Shown here in pieces: positions 27,186-35,679 of a stretch of 64,000 nucleotides of DNA (position 1 is its first letter; every line of letters starts with the position of its first letter). The DNA lies in the NCBI RefSeq assembly GCF_900590755.1, contig NZ_UUOC01000051.1, positions 25,954-89,953 of the forward strand, read 5' to 3'. The stretch is from Pseudomonas viridiflava (GTDB taxonomy: Bacteria > Pseudomonadota > Gammaproteobacteria > Pseudomonadales > Pseudomonadaceae). Position numbers and translations under genes: made by a program. The notes under the pieces were generated by a model. It did not search any database, was not told where the DNA came from, and saw only the letters and a program-made list of their open reading frames with translations.

Positions 27186-28808
27186 TCAACGTTGTTTGTA
27201 GACGTCGTGCAGGCGTGTCGTGGCGGCGCTGTGGCCGATGTAGTCACGCACATCGGCATGCACCACTACCTCGTCGGTCATCTGCGAAATCGGCATGATC
27301 GCGCCGACCTGCTGGTCGTACAGATTCTGGATGCGTTGATAGAGCGCCAGTTGCCGTGATGCATCACGTTCCTGTTCGGCCTGCTCGATCAACTGATTGA
27401 GTTCGGCGCTGTAGAACGAAGTGCGCCAGCCCTGAAAGTTGCTCAGCTTGGCGGCCTCGCGGTTGTCCGGGTTGTACACCAGGGCACGCAGGCTGGAGTG
27501 CGGATGACGCTCAGCGCCACCGCCGCCGCGACCGACCAGGATGTCGAACTTGCGGTCACGCATCGCCCCATAGATCTGGTTGCCGGTGCCGGTGATGATC
27601 GTGGCGCGAATACCGGCCTGGGCCAGGGTCGATTGCAGGCTGGTGGCGATGTTGATGAAAGGTGAATCGGTCAGCGAGCGCAGGGTAATCGCGAAGCCTT
27701 TTTCGTGTCCGGCTTCGGCCAGCAGGCGTTTGGCTTCCTGCACATTCAGACGATAACCGGGGTCGTCCAGGCGGGCGTTCAGGCCCAGTTGCAGCGGACG
27801 CTGATTGGCGACGCCGTAGTGGGGCATGACCACATCGTTGATACCTTGATAATCGATCAGCAGGCGTATTGCCTGACGCACTCGGATGTCCTGAAACAGC
27901 GGCTGCTCCATGCTCAGCGCGACGTAGTAGATCGTGCCGCGCGCAATCGTCTGGACGTTCACTTCCGGCGAGCGCGTCAAGGCTTTGATATCGGTGGCGG
28001 CCATGCCTCTGGCCACATCCAGATCACCGCGTTCGACCATCAGGCGCAGCGCCTGGGATTCGGTCATGTTGCGCATGATGACCCGGCGCATCTTGGCGGG
28101 ACCGCGCCAGTAGTTGTCAAAGCGGGTCATCAGGATCACGTCATTGGCGCGCCAGATGTCCAGCTTGAAGGCGCCGGAACCTGCGGTATGAGTGGTCAGC
28201 CACGCGGCGCCCTGATCTTCGCCCTGAGCGTGTTGCAAGGCCGTGTGGCGATCAATGATAAAGGCGCTCGGCGAGGTGGCCAGGGTATTGAGCACTAGCA
28301 GTGGGTCAGTGGGGCGCGGCAGGTCGAGGACGAAGGTCAAAGGGCCTTCGGCGCGCATGGTTTGTGCCACGTTCTGGGCAGTGTAGCCGTAGGCTTTCCA
28401 GGTCGAAGCCAGTGCGCGATTGAGGGTCACGACCCGTTGCAGCGACCAGGCGACATCCTGGGCGGTCAGCGGTTGACCAGAGTGGAAGGTGACGCCGGGG
28501 CGCAGATGGAAGGTGATGCGCATGCGGTCGGCGCTGACTTCCCAGCGTTCAGCCAAAGCTGGGATCAGCGTGTCGGGCGCGCTGGCGTCCTGTTCAAGCA
28601 GCATGTCGTAGACGTTGGCATTGACCTCGGCCACTTCCAGTCCGGTGGCGGCCGCCGGGTCCAGGGATAGCAGGTTGATCATGCTCATGCCGACCACCAG
28701 TTGATCAACCGGCGTTTCACCCCGCGCCATGCTGGGCGAGGTGTGCAGAAGCGTCGCAGTCAGCGCCGCGCACAATAGCTGGCGCAGGCGCGAAGGCCAG
28801 AGTTTCAT
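27186..28808 (-). CDS. Periplasmic substrate-binding protein, family 5 (DppA/OppA type)
   Basis: 540 residues. The signal peptide is about 1-32 (hydrophobic LLCAALTATLLHTS). Family 5 marks: LAERWEVSADRMRITFHLRPGVTFHSGQPLTAQDV and the repeated VRQAIRLLIDY. The start MKLWPSRL at 28808 is preferred over the longer frame because AAAGGA is 9 bases upstream and the signal peptide begins there. It delivers substrate to the DppBCDF-type complex. Family 5 proteins also bind oligosaccharides and opines, so a peptide substrate should not be assumed. Confidence 0.87.
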   Translation of the reverse strand: MKLWPSRLRQLLCAALTATLLHTSPSMARGETPVDQLVVGMSMINLLSLDPAAATGLEVAEVNANVYDMLLEQDASAPDTLIPALAERWEVSADRMRITFHLRPGVTFHSGQPLTAQDVAWSLQRVVTLNRALASTWKAYGYTAQNVAQTMRAEGPLTFVLDLPRPTDPLLVLNTLATSPSAFIIDRHTALQHAQGEDQGAAWLTTHTAGSGAFKLDIWRANDVILMTRFDNYWRGPAKMRRVIMRNMTESQALRLMVERGDLDVARGMAATDIKALTRSPEVNVQTIARGTIYYVALSMEQPLFQDIRVRQAIRLLIDYQGINDVVMPHYGVANQRPLQLGLNARLDDPGYRLNVQEAKRLLAEAGHEKGFAITLRSLTDSPFINIATSLQSTLAQAGIRATIITGTGNQIYGAMRDRKFDILVGRGGGGAERHPHSSLRALVYNPDNREAAKLSNFQGWRTSFYSAELNQLIEQAEQERDASRQLALYQRIQNLYDQQVGAIMPISQMTDEVVVHADVRDYIGHSAATTRLHDVYKQR

Positions 28809-28883
28809 AGGGCAGTCCTTTCTTATATTTATTAAGACTCTTGTGCCAGAGGCGCTCATGTCGCCTCTGTGCGGTGCCGCCGA

Positions 28884-30038
28884 TCAGTAACGCTGGTGCG
28901 TGTTGGCCTCGATGTAGTGGAAGTTGATGTCTTCACCCAGGCCAGGGCGGTCCGACAAATGCACGTAGCCTTCATCATCCATGGGGTCGACCAGTGTATT
29001 GAGATAGGCCGGAACCTGCTCGTAATCCAGGAACGGGTGCAGCAGGCCGCGCTCGTACCAGCGGCAGTTGCTGATCGCGCCGATCACTTGCAGGTTCGCC
29101 GCGCCATTGCCGTGGACCTCGCAATCCATGCCGAAAGCTTCGGCCATGTGCGCGACTTTCAGGCACGGGCTGATCCCGCCGACACCGGCAACGCCTGCGC
29201 GCAGGATATCGCAGGACTTTGAAGTCACCCAGCTGGCGCGGCTGTGGTATTTGCCGTCGATGCTTTCCGGGCCGAGCACCGGGATATCGAGGTTGGCGGC
29301 CAGCCAGGCATAGGATTCGGCCGAGTCTTCGATCATCGGTTCTTCGAACCAGGCGAAGTCGAGCTTCTGCAGTTCGCGGCCGATGTACAGCGCGTCCACG
29401 CGGCTGTACCAGTGATAACCGTCGAGCATCAGCGCGATGTCCGGCCCGACTGCTTCACGTACGGCGGCGCAGGCTCGCACATCCATACGCGGGTTCGGAG
29501 CGAAGGAAATCGGTGGCATCCAGGTGTGCAGCTTGATGGCTTTGTAGCCGCGGGCGACCAGCTTCTCTGCGAACTGGCCGTATTCATCCGGGGTGGAGAG
29601 GCCGCCGGGCAGGTCATCGCCGCACATGGTCGAGCCGTACGCCAGCACCTTGTCGCGATAGCCGCCGAGCAGTTTGTAGACCGGTTGTTTCAGTACGCGA
29701 CCGGCCAGATCCCAGAGCGCCTGTTCTACCAATGCCAGGGCGCGGTCGGTCAGTTGGCTGGCGCTGCCGCGTTGCCAGTGGGCCAGCTCCTGCCAGATTT
29801 TTTCCCGGTTCATCGGGTTCTGCCCGAGCAGCACTTTCTTCACGAAGGATTCGATGATGTGCGGCCGAATCAGCTCAGGAGCGCCGAAAGAATAACCTTC
29901 ACTGCCATCGTCACAACCGATGCGCAGCATCGCCAGATTGACCGGTTTTTCTTCGCCTGGATGGGCATGGCCTGCGCTGTCGACGGCGCGGCGGGACGGA
30001 TGGGAAAAGACCTCAACACTGATGCGGGTGATTTTCAT
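28884..30038 (-). CDS. Mandelate racemase/muconate lactonizing enzyme family protein (acid-sugar dehydratase-like)
   Basis: 384 residues, enolase superfamily. The N-terminal capping domain is followed by the barrel with likely metal ligands Asp206 (LMLDGYHW), Glu232 (FEEP) and Glu258 (LGPES), and a catalytic dyad Asp277/His309 (CEVHGNG). The second-strand motif is Lys169-x-His171 (AIKLHTW) instead of the common KxK, which affects substrate stereochemistry. It probably dehydrates or isomerises a hexuronic, aldonic or aldaric acid. It is the first gene of the porin/ABC operon and is preceded by a 16-bp palindrome. Confidence 0.83.
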   Translation of the reverse strand: MKITRISVEVFSHPSRRAVDSAGHAHPGEEKPVNLAMLRIGCDDGSEGYSFGAPELIRPHIIESFVKKVLLGQNPMNREKIWQELAHWQRGSASQLTDRALALVEQALWDLAGRVLKQPVYKLLGGYRDKVLAYGSTMCGDDLPGGLSTPDEYGQFAEKLVARGYKAIKLHTWMPPISFAPNPRMDVRACAAVREAVGPDIALMLDGYHWYSRVDALYIGRELQKLDFAWFEEPMIEDSAESYAWLAANLDIPVLGPESIDGKYHSRASWVTSKSCDILRAGVAGVGGISPCLKVAHMAEAFGMDCEVHGNGAANLQVIGAISNCRWYERGLLHPFLDYEQVPAYLNTLVDPMDDEGYVHLSDRPGLGEDINFHYIEANTHQRY

Positions 30039-30080
30039 AGAAAGCTTGCCTTGGATATTGTGATTATTAGGTGGCTTTGC

Positions 30081-30096
30081 TGTATGTCGTCATACA
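30081..30096. promoter_or_regulatory. Candidate GntR-family operator
   Basis: Perfect palindrome TGTATGTCGTCATACA, 43 bp upstream of the enolase-family start codon. A related half (GTCGTCATAC) recurs at 30219-30228. FadR-type regulators bind short palindromes of this kind, and two such regulators are encoded at the other end of the locus. Confidence 0.6.
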
Positions 30097-30252
30097 ACGA
30101 TGGGGCGATTATTTTCCCGATAGGTTTGTTGTGTCAACGGGTATTTGAGGTTTTTAGAGGGTTTCGAGAGGTTTTGCGGGGAGGAGGTGGTTCTTTTTAG
30201 CGGGAGGAGGTATCTAAAGTCGTCATACTTCGTGGTGAGGGTCGGTGCGACC

Positions 30253-30325
30253 TGTAGGAGCTGCCGAAGGCTGCGAACAGCGGTGTGTCAGCAATAATGC
30301 CTTCGCAGCCTTCGGCAGCTCCTAG
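30253..30325. repeat. REP inverted repeat, CTGCCGAAGGCTGCGAA family
   Basis: Left arm intact. The right arm ends CCTAGAG instead of CCTACAG, so one end has decayed. It separates the acid-sugar operon from the sulfur locus. Confidence 0.88.
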
Positions 30326-30335
30326 AGGGAAGTTG

Positions 30336-31529
30336 TCAGCTTTTGGCTTTCTCGCGCTTCGCAAACACAGCCTTACCCACCCCAATCAATGTCACGTCAT
30401 TCTGCGGCGTGTGAATCCGTGCGCAGAGCACATTGCGCAGGTGGCGTTGCAGGGGGTTGCTGCGGGACAGGCCGGGGTTGCCGGAGGCTTCGATGGCCAG
30501 TTCCACGGCGCGGATGGCGTTGGTGGTGACCAGGTATTTGATCTGCGCGGCGTGGGCGGCCGGGGTGTGACCGTTGGCGGCCGATTGCAGCAAGGTGTGG
30601 TTGGCGAACAGCAGGGTATCGATCTGCCCGACCACTTCCTGAAAGCGCGGCAACGTCGAAAGCGCTGCTCCCAGATTGGATGGCTTGCGCTGTTCCAGCC
30701 AGTCAACGAACCATTCCCGGGCCGAGCGAGCGACACCGTCGTAGACCGAGGACAGCAACACCGACATCCACAACATGCCAGCCGGGTCCAGTTCTGCCTG
30801 AGGCGCGCTCCACGGGCTGACGCTGACGGCGTGCTCCAGCGGCACCAGCACGTTATCGAAGATCACTTCATGGCTGCACGTGGCGCGCATGCCCAAATGA
30901 TTCCAGTCTTCGACGATGCGAATCCCCGGTGTGTCCTTGTGCACCAGCCAGGCGCCCACCAGCGGGTCGGCGTCGTCGCTGCGGGCCCAGACGTTGAACC
31001 AGGTCAGGCCATGGCTGCCGGTCGAATAGATCTTGCTGCCGCTGATCCGCCAGCCCTCGGCAGTACGCCTTGCAGTGGTAGCAGGCAGACCGCCTCGAGC
31101 AGGCGTGCCAAGGTCGGGCTCGACGCGCAGCGAGTTGATCAGCGCACCGTCGCGTACCGCTTCTTTAGCGACCTGCAGGCGCAGATGTTCGGGCCAGCTT
31201 TGACTCTGTTGCAGGCGCGCATGCTGGATGTATTGCATGACCAGAATCAGCGCCGTGGACGGCTCACCGTGGGCGACCGCGCTGATGGTTTGCAGCGCCT
31301 TGGGCAGATCGGCACCGCCGCCGCCCAGCTCGTTCGGGACTGTCAGACCCAGCAGGCCGTGTTCGTGCAACAGACGAAAATTCTCATGGGGAAACTCGCC
31401 GCTGGCGTCATACCGCTCGGCGGTGGCGGCCAGTTGCGCCGTGATCGATGCCAGCCGGGCGCCGAAGGCCTCGGGGGATTCGATGTCAGCGACGCGCGTG
31501 GCGGTGGGGCGAAGGGGTAGTGCGCTCAT
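30336..31529 (-). CDS. Acyl-CoA dehydrogenase-family flavin monooxygenase (SfnB/DszC-like)
   Basis: 397 residues with acyl-CoA dehydrogenase folds: N-terminal helical domain, middle beta domain (WRISGSKIYSTGSHGLTWF, typical of the SfnB/DszC branch), and C-terminal helical domain. Members of this branch use reduced flavin to oxidise sulfur compounds rather than acyl-CoA. The start at 31529 (MSALPLRP) excludes 25 residues translated from a REP element. It is downstream of the LLM monooxygenase and probably co-expressed for sulfur scavenging. Confidence 0.8.
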   Translation of the reverse strand: MSALPLRPTATRVADIESPEAFGARLASITAQLAATAERYDASGEFPHENFRLLHEHGLLGLTVPNELGGGGADLPKALQTISAVAHGEPSTALILVMQYIQHARLQQSQSWPEHLRLQVAKEAVRDGALINSLRVEPDLGTPARGGLPATTARRTAEGWRISGSKIYSTGSHGLTWFNVWARSDDADPLVGAWLVHKDTPGIRIVEDWNHLGMRATCSHEVIFDNVLVPLEHAVSVSPWSAPQAELDPAGMLWMSVLLSSVYDGVARSAREWFVDWLEQRKPSNLGAALSTLPRFQEVVGQIDTLLFANHTLLQSAANGHTPAAHAAQIKYLVTTNAIRAVELAIEASGNPGLSRSNPLQRHLRNVLCARIHTPQNDVTLIGVGKAVFAKREKAKS

Positions 31530-31551
31530 GGGGGTGTCCTGTTCACATTTT

Positions 31552-31641
31552 TGTTGGAGCGAGGCTTGCCCGCGAAGAACTATTACGCGGGATGTCTGAT
31601 GCACTGCGGTGACTGCTTCGCGGGCAAGCCTCGCTCCAACA
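31552..31641. repeat. REP inverted repeat, GGAGCGAGGCTTGCCCGCGAA family
   Basis: Perfect 26-bp arms (TGTTGGAGCGAGGCTTGCCC... and complement) around a 38-bp loop, between two same-direction genes of the sulfur locus. Confidence 0.93.
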
Positions 31642-31645
31642 GGAA

Positions 31646-32983
31646 TTAAGCCAGCTCCGCAACCTCTTCCCGCCGCGCATAGCGGTTTTCCGGCACTTGC
31701 AGGTTAAAGTGCTCGCGCAACGTGGAGCCGCTGTACTCGCTGCGGAACAAGCCCCGCGTCTGGAGCACGGGCACCACCAGCTCCGCGAAGTACTGCAAGC
31801 CGTCCGGCAACAGCGAGTTGATGATGAAACCATCCGCCGCGCCGTGCTCGAACCAGGTCTGGATGGTGTCGGCCACCTGCTCGGCAGTACCGACGAACTC
31901 CCGGCGTGGGCGGGAGAAGAACAGCGCCACTTCGCGCAAGGTCAGGCCTTCGTCCCTGGCCAGTTGTTTGACCCGGTCCGAGCCGCCTTTCTGGCTGTTG
32001 GAGCCCAGATCACCCAGCTCCGGGAAGGGCGCATCCAGTGGATATTGGCTGAAGTCATGATCGTTGAACGGGCGGCCCAAGGCGACGATGGCGTCTTCGA
32101 TGCTCACCAGCTCCACTGCCTGCTGATAGCGGCGCTCAACCTCGGCTTCGTCGCGGCCAACGATGGGGCGGATGCCGGGCAGAATCGATAGATCCAATGG
32201 ATTGCGGCCAAAGCCGGTCGCGCGACTCTTCAGGTCTTTGTAATAGGCCTGAGCTTCTTCCAGGGATTCAGCGTGGACGAAGATCGCATCCGAATATTCG
32301 GCGGCAAAATTGCGTCCGTCATTGGAAGTGCCGGCCTGAAAAATCAGCGGATGGCCTTGCTTCGAGCGAGCAATGTTCAGCGGCCCTTTGACCGAGAAGA
32401 ACTCACCCTTGTGATCCAGAGCATGCAGCTTGCCGGGGGTGAAAAACTCGCCGGTCTTTTTGTTGCGGGCGAAGGCGTCGTCTTCCCAGGAGTCCCACAG
32501 ACCTTTGACCACCGACACATGCTCTTTGGCAATGCGATAGCGCACGGCATGAGGCGGGTGTTCGGCCTTGCTGAAGTTGTCAGCGGTGCCGCTGAGCCAC
32601 GACGTCACCACGTTCCAGCCTGCGCGGCCGCCGCTGATGTGGTCCAGCGAAGAGATCTGCCGCGCCACCTGGAACGGCTCGGTGTAGCTGACCGTCACGG
32701 TCGCCACCAGGCCGATGTTTTCCGTGGTGGCGGCCAGCGCCGAGAGAATGGTCAGCGGCTCGAAGCGGTTGAGGTAATGCGGGCTGGATTTCTCGTGGAT
32801 GTGCAGGCTGTCAGCGATGAACACGAAATCGAATTTGGCCGCTTCTGCCAGTTTCGCTTGCTGCTTGTAATAACCGAAATTGACGCTGGCATCAGCCAGG
32901 GCGTCCGGGTGGCGCCATTCGCCCCATCCGTGACCGACACCGTGCACCATTGCGCCGAATTTGATTTGACGTGGCTTGCTCAT
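31646..32983 (-). CDS. LLM-class FMN-dependent monooxygenase (NtaA/SnaA/DszA family)
   Basis: 445 residues, luciferase-like fold. Family marks: KFDFVFIADSLHIH, LSALAATTENIGLVATVTVSYTEPFQVARQ, DHISGGRAGWNVVTSW and the later FQAGTSNDGRNFAA. It uses FMNH2 and oxygen to cleave carbon-sulfur or carbon-nitrogen bonds; relatives attack dimethyl sulfide, dibenzothiophene sulfone or nitrilotriacetate. A flavin reductase is not encoded nearby. The setting points to an organosulfur substrate. Confidence 0.87.
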   Translation of the reverse strand: MSKPRQIKFGAMVHGVGHGWGEWRHPDALADASVNFGYYKQQAKLAEAAKFDFVFIADSLHIHEKSSPHYLNRFEPLTILSALAATTENIGLVATVTVSYTEPFQVARQISSLDHISGGRAGWNVVTSWLSGTADNFSKAEHPPHAVRYRIAKEHVSVVKGLWDSWEDDAFARNKKTGEFFTPGKLHALDHKGEFFSVKGPLNIARSKQGHPLIFQAGTSNDGRNFAAEYSDAIFVHAESLEEAQAYYKDLKSRATGFGRNPLDLSILPGIRPIVGRDEAEVERRYQQAVELVSIEDAIVALGRPFNDHDFSQYPLDAPFPELGDLGSNSQKGGSDRVKQLARDEGLTLREVALFFSRPRREFVGTAEQVADTIQTWFEHGAADGFIINSLLPDGLQYFAELVVPVLQTRGLFRSEYSGSTLREHFNLQVPENRYARREEVAELA

Positions 32984-33022
32984 GAGCGTGCTCCTGAATC
33001 TGAAAAAGAGGTTATCTGCGGG

Positions 33023-34012
33023 TTAATGAGCGGCTGTCTGCACAACCTGAGCACGCGAAGCGTTGAAGCTTTTGTCGAAGCCTTTTGAGACGTCGATCGA
33101 TTTGGTCAGGATGCCTTCCTGTTGGTAAATATCAGCGGTGGCTTGCAGACCCTTGATGACGTTGTCGTCGATCTCGACGCGATTCATCTTGGTGGCCTTG
33201 GCGATTTCCTGATGTACCTCAATGGGCAGGCCAGTGATCGCCGCCTGAGCCTTGGCGTATTCGTTGGGGTGGGCGTTGGTCCACAAGTAGGCGCGCTCGA
33301 CCCGGGCCACGAAATCATCCAGTTGCACGCGCTTGTCAGCGATGGCCTTGCTGGTGGCGGCCAGGTACAGGTGATTGCTCAACAATTCGCTGCCGCTGAT
33401 CAAGACCCGGTCGTGGCTTTGGGTTGTAGCGACCGTGGTGTACGGGTCCCAGGTGGCCCAGGCATCAGCACCGCCACTGGACAGCAGAATCCGCGACTCG
33501 CCGGGCAGCAGGTTGATGAAGGTGACATCGCTGGTTTGCAGCCCGGCCTGACGCAGAGCCTTGATCGCCAGGTAATGGCCGATAGAGCCGCGGCCGGTCA
33601 CGATGCGCTTGCCCTTGAGGTCCGCGACCGTCTTGATCGGCGAATCCTTGGGCACCAGCAACGCCGTGGTGAAACGGCCTTCAGCGTGGGTGATGCTGAC
33701 CACTTTCAGCGGTGCGCCGGCGCCCAGTGCAAACACATACGGCGCATCGCCGAGGGCTCCGACGTCCACAGCACCAGCGTTCAGGGCTTCACCCAGTGGT
33801 GCGGCAGCGGGGAATTCGGAAAAGCGGATCTCGTAAGGCACATCTTTCAATTCGCCGGAGACTTGCAGCAGCGCCTTGATACTTGATTTCTGGTTGGCGA
33901 CCAGCAGCGGGTCGAGGTCGGCGGCCATGGCTTGCTGGCCGAGGGTTGCGCTGAGCAATGCGCTCAGCAGCAGGGTTTTTATTGGGTGGCGTTGGGGCGA
34001 AAAAAACGACAT
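33023..34012 (-). CDS. Sulfonate-type ABC substrate-binding protein (SsuA-like), orphan
   Basis: 329 residues. The signal peptide is about 1-30 (LLLSALLSATLGQQAMA), then the NMT1/SsuA-like fold (EIRFSEFPAAAPLGEALNAGAVDVGALGDAP; GKRIVTGRGSIGHYLAIKAL). It should bind an alkanesulfonate, taurine or similar anion in the periplasm. No matching permease or ATPase gene is in the locus, so it must use a transporter encoded elsewhere. Confidence 0.85.
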   Translation of the reverse strand: MSFFSPQRHPIKTLLLSALLSATLGQQAMAADLDPLLVANQKSSIKALLQVSGELKDVPYEIRFSEFPAAAPLGEALNAGAVDVGALGDAPYVFALGAGAPLKVVSITHAEGRFTTALLVPKDSPIKTVADLKGKRIVTGRGSIGHYLAIKALRQAGLQTSDVTFINLLPGESRILLSSGGADAWATWDPYTTVATTQSHDRVLISGSELLSNHLYLAATSKAIADKRVQLDDFVARVERAYLWTNAHPNEYAKAQAAITGLPIEVHQEIAKATKMNRVEIDDNVIKGLQATADIYQQEGILTKSIDVSKGFDKSFNASRAQVVQTAAH

Positions 34013-34095
34013 GGGTGCGTCTCCAGGCGAAGAGGGTGCTGACTGGCAGGACCTCCGCCTGGAGGGGTCGGTCCTGCTGCTTGTTTCTCAGATGT

Positions 34096-35679
34096 TTAGA
34101 TCACGTGGAAGCCATGCGTCCCGTCACGGGCAAGCTGCTCCACTAGACCGAACTCCCAGTCCAGATAGGCTTGCATGGCTTCGCGGGGCGCATCGGTGCC
34201 TTCATAAGGGCGGCGATAGCGATCGATGCGCGGTGAGGCGAGGTGGTTTTCCCCGGTTTCCAGTGGCAGACCGGCCTTGATCCAGCTGGCGGTGCCGTCC
34301 TTGAGCAGGAACACTTGCTTGCCGGTCAGGGCTTCGACTTCGGGCACTGCCAGGCGCGCCAGCTTGCTGCTGCCGCAGGTCAGGACGTAACGCTCGGCTT
34401 TGGGGGTGACTTGCAGCGCATCCTGCAATTGAGCGCGCAACGCCCACCAGGCGCCGGGGATGTGCTGCTTGACGTAGTTGGCGCTGGCGGTGAAATCAAG
34501 CACAGCGACGTCGCCATGTTGCTGCCAGTCGGCGAGGGTCTGCGGGCTGATTTCTTCCACTTGGGCAGGGGTAGGAATTGGCGCATTCCAGTCGCCTTGT
34601 TCGCTGAAATCCTCAGCCTGCAGATCATCGACAACCGACACGTCCCAGCCCAGTTGCGCCAGCCAGGAGGCTGACATATTGGCGCGTACGCCGTCGTCGT
34701 CCACCAGCACCAGTCGCGCACCGCGCACGCTGGCATAGTGATCGGTTTCCTGGACCAGTTGCCCGCCCGGCGTGGAACGCGCAGTCGGCAGATGGCCAGC
34801 GGCGAATTCTTCCGGGGTGCGGACATCCAGCAGGTAAGTGGTGCGTGCCTTGTCGGCTTGCCAGCTGTGCAGTTCGATGCGCGTGGTGCGTTTGACGCCC
34901 GCTTTATCAGCGACCCGACGCGCATCGGCGCTGGCGGTTTCGCGGGTGTCGTCGCTGATGGCGGCAAAGCGTCGAGCCTGGCCGTGATCCAGCGTCTGCC
35001 CGGCCAGCAGCCAGCCAATGGTGCCGTTGCGCAGGGCGTTCACCTGATTGGGAATGCCAGCGTTGACCAGCGACTGAGTGCCGATGATGCTGCGCGTGCG
35101 GCCGGCGCAATTGACGATGATTCGCGTGCTCGGGTCCGGCGCCAGCTCGCGGGCGCGCAATACCAGTTCCGCGCCGGGTACGCTGATGCCGCCGGGGATG
35201 CTCATGGTCTGGTATTCGTCATAACGACGTGCGTCGAGTATCACCACGTCGGCCTTGGATTCGATCAGTTGCAGGACTTCCTCAGCCGCCAGCGATGGCG
35301 TGTGGCGATGATGCTCTACCAGTTCACCAAAGGCTTTGCTGGGCACATTGACGTCGATGAACAGCTCACCGCCCGCGTCGCGCCAACCCTGAAGACCGCC
35401 TTCGAGCAGCTTCACGTCGCTGTAACCCAGTGTCTGCAAGCGCTCAAGGGCGCGCTGCGCCAGACCTTCGCCGTCGTCATACAGCGTCACGGCGGTGTCG
35501 CGGCGGGGGATGCGCGAGAACACTTCCAGCTCCAGCTTGGACAGCGGAATGTTGGCGGCAAACAGCGGGTGCGCTTGAGCAAAAGGTGCTTCTTCACGCA
35601 CATCGACCAGGGCCAGTTCTTCATGGGCCAGCAGTGCCTTGCGGATATCGGCGAAGGAGCGGGTAGTGGGCTGAGTCAT
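34096..35679 (-). CDS. Four-domain rhodanese-related sulfurtransferase
   Basis: 527 residues forming four tandem rhodanese modules. Only modules 2 and 4 have the active-site cysteine: Cys191 in VNCAGRTRSI and Cys435 in LTCGSSKL. Modules 1 (LYDDGEG) and 3 (VDDDGVRA) have Asp/Gly there, so they are probably structural. It would move sulfane sulfur to a thiol acceptor. Its stop region and the dioxygenase gene share ATGA (35676-35679), so the two are translationally coupled. Similar pairs accompany the 3-mercaptopropionate dioxygenase in P. aeruginosa (PA2602/PA2603, from memory). Confidence 0.87.
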   Translation of the reverse strand: MTQPTTRSFADIRKALLAHEELALVDVREEAPFAQAHPLFAANIPLSKLELEVFSRIPRRDTAVTLYDDGEGLAQRALERLQTLGYSDVKLLEGGLQGWRDAGGELFIDVNVPSKAFGELVEHHRHTPSLAAEEVLQLIESKADVVILDARRYDEYQTMSIPGGISVPGAELVLRARELAPDPSTRIIVNCAGRTRSIIGTQSLVNAGIPNQVNALRNGTIGWLLAGQTLDHGQARRFAAISDDTRETASADARRVADKAGVKRTTRIELHSWQADKARTTYLLDVRTPEEFAAGHLPTARSTPGGQLVQETDHYASVRGARLVLVDDDGVRANMSASWLAQLGWDVSVVDDLQAEDFSEQGDWNAPIPTPAQVEEISPQTLADWQQHGDVAVLDFTASANYVKQHIPGAWWALRAQLQDALQVTPKAERYVLTCGSSKLARLAVPEVEALTGKQVFLLKDGTASWIKAGLPLETGENHLASPRIDRYRRPYEGTDAPREAMQAYLDWEFGLVEQLARDGTHGFHVI

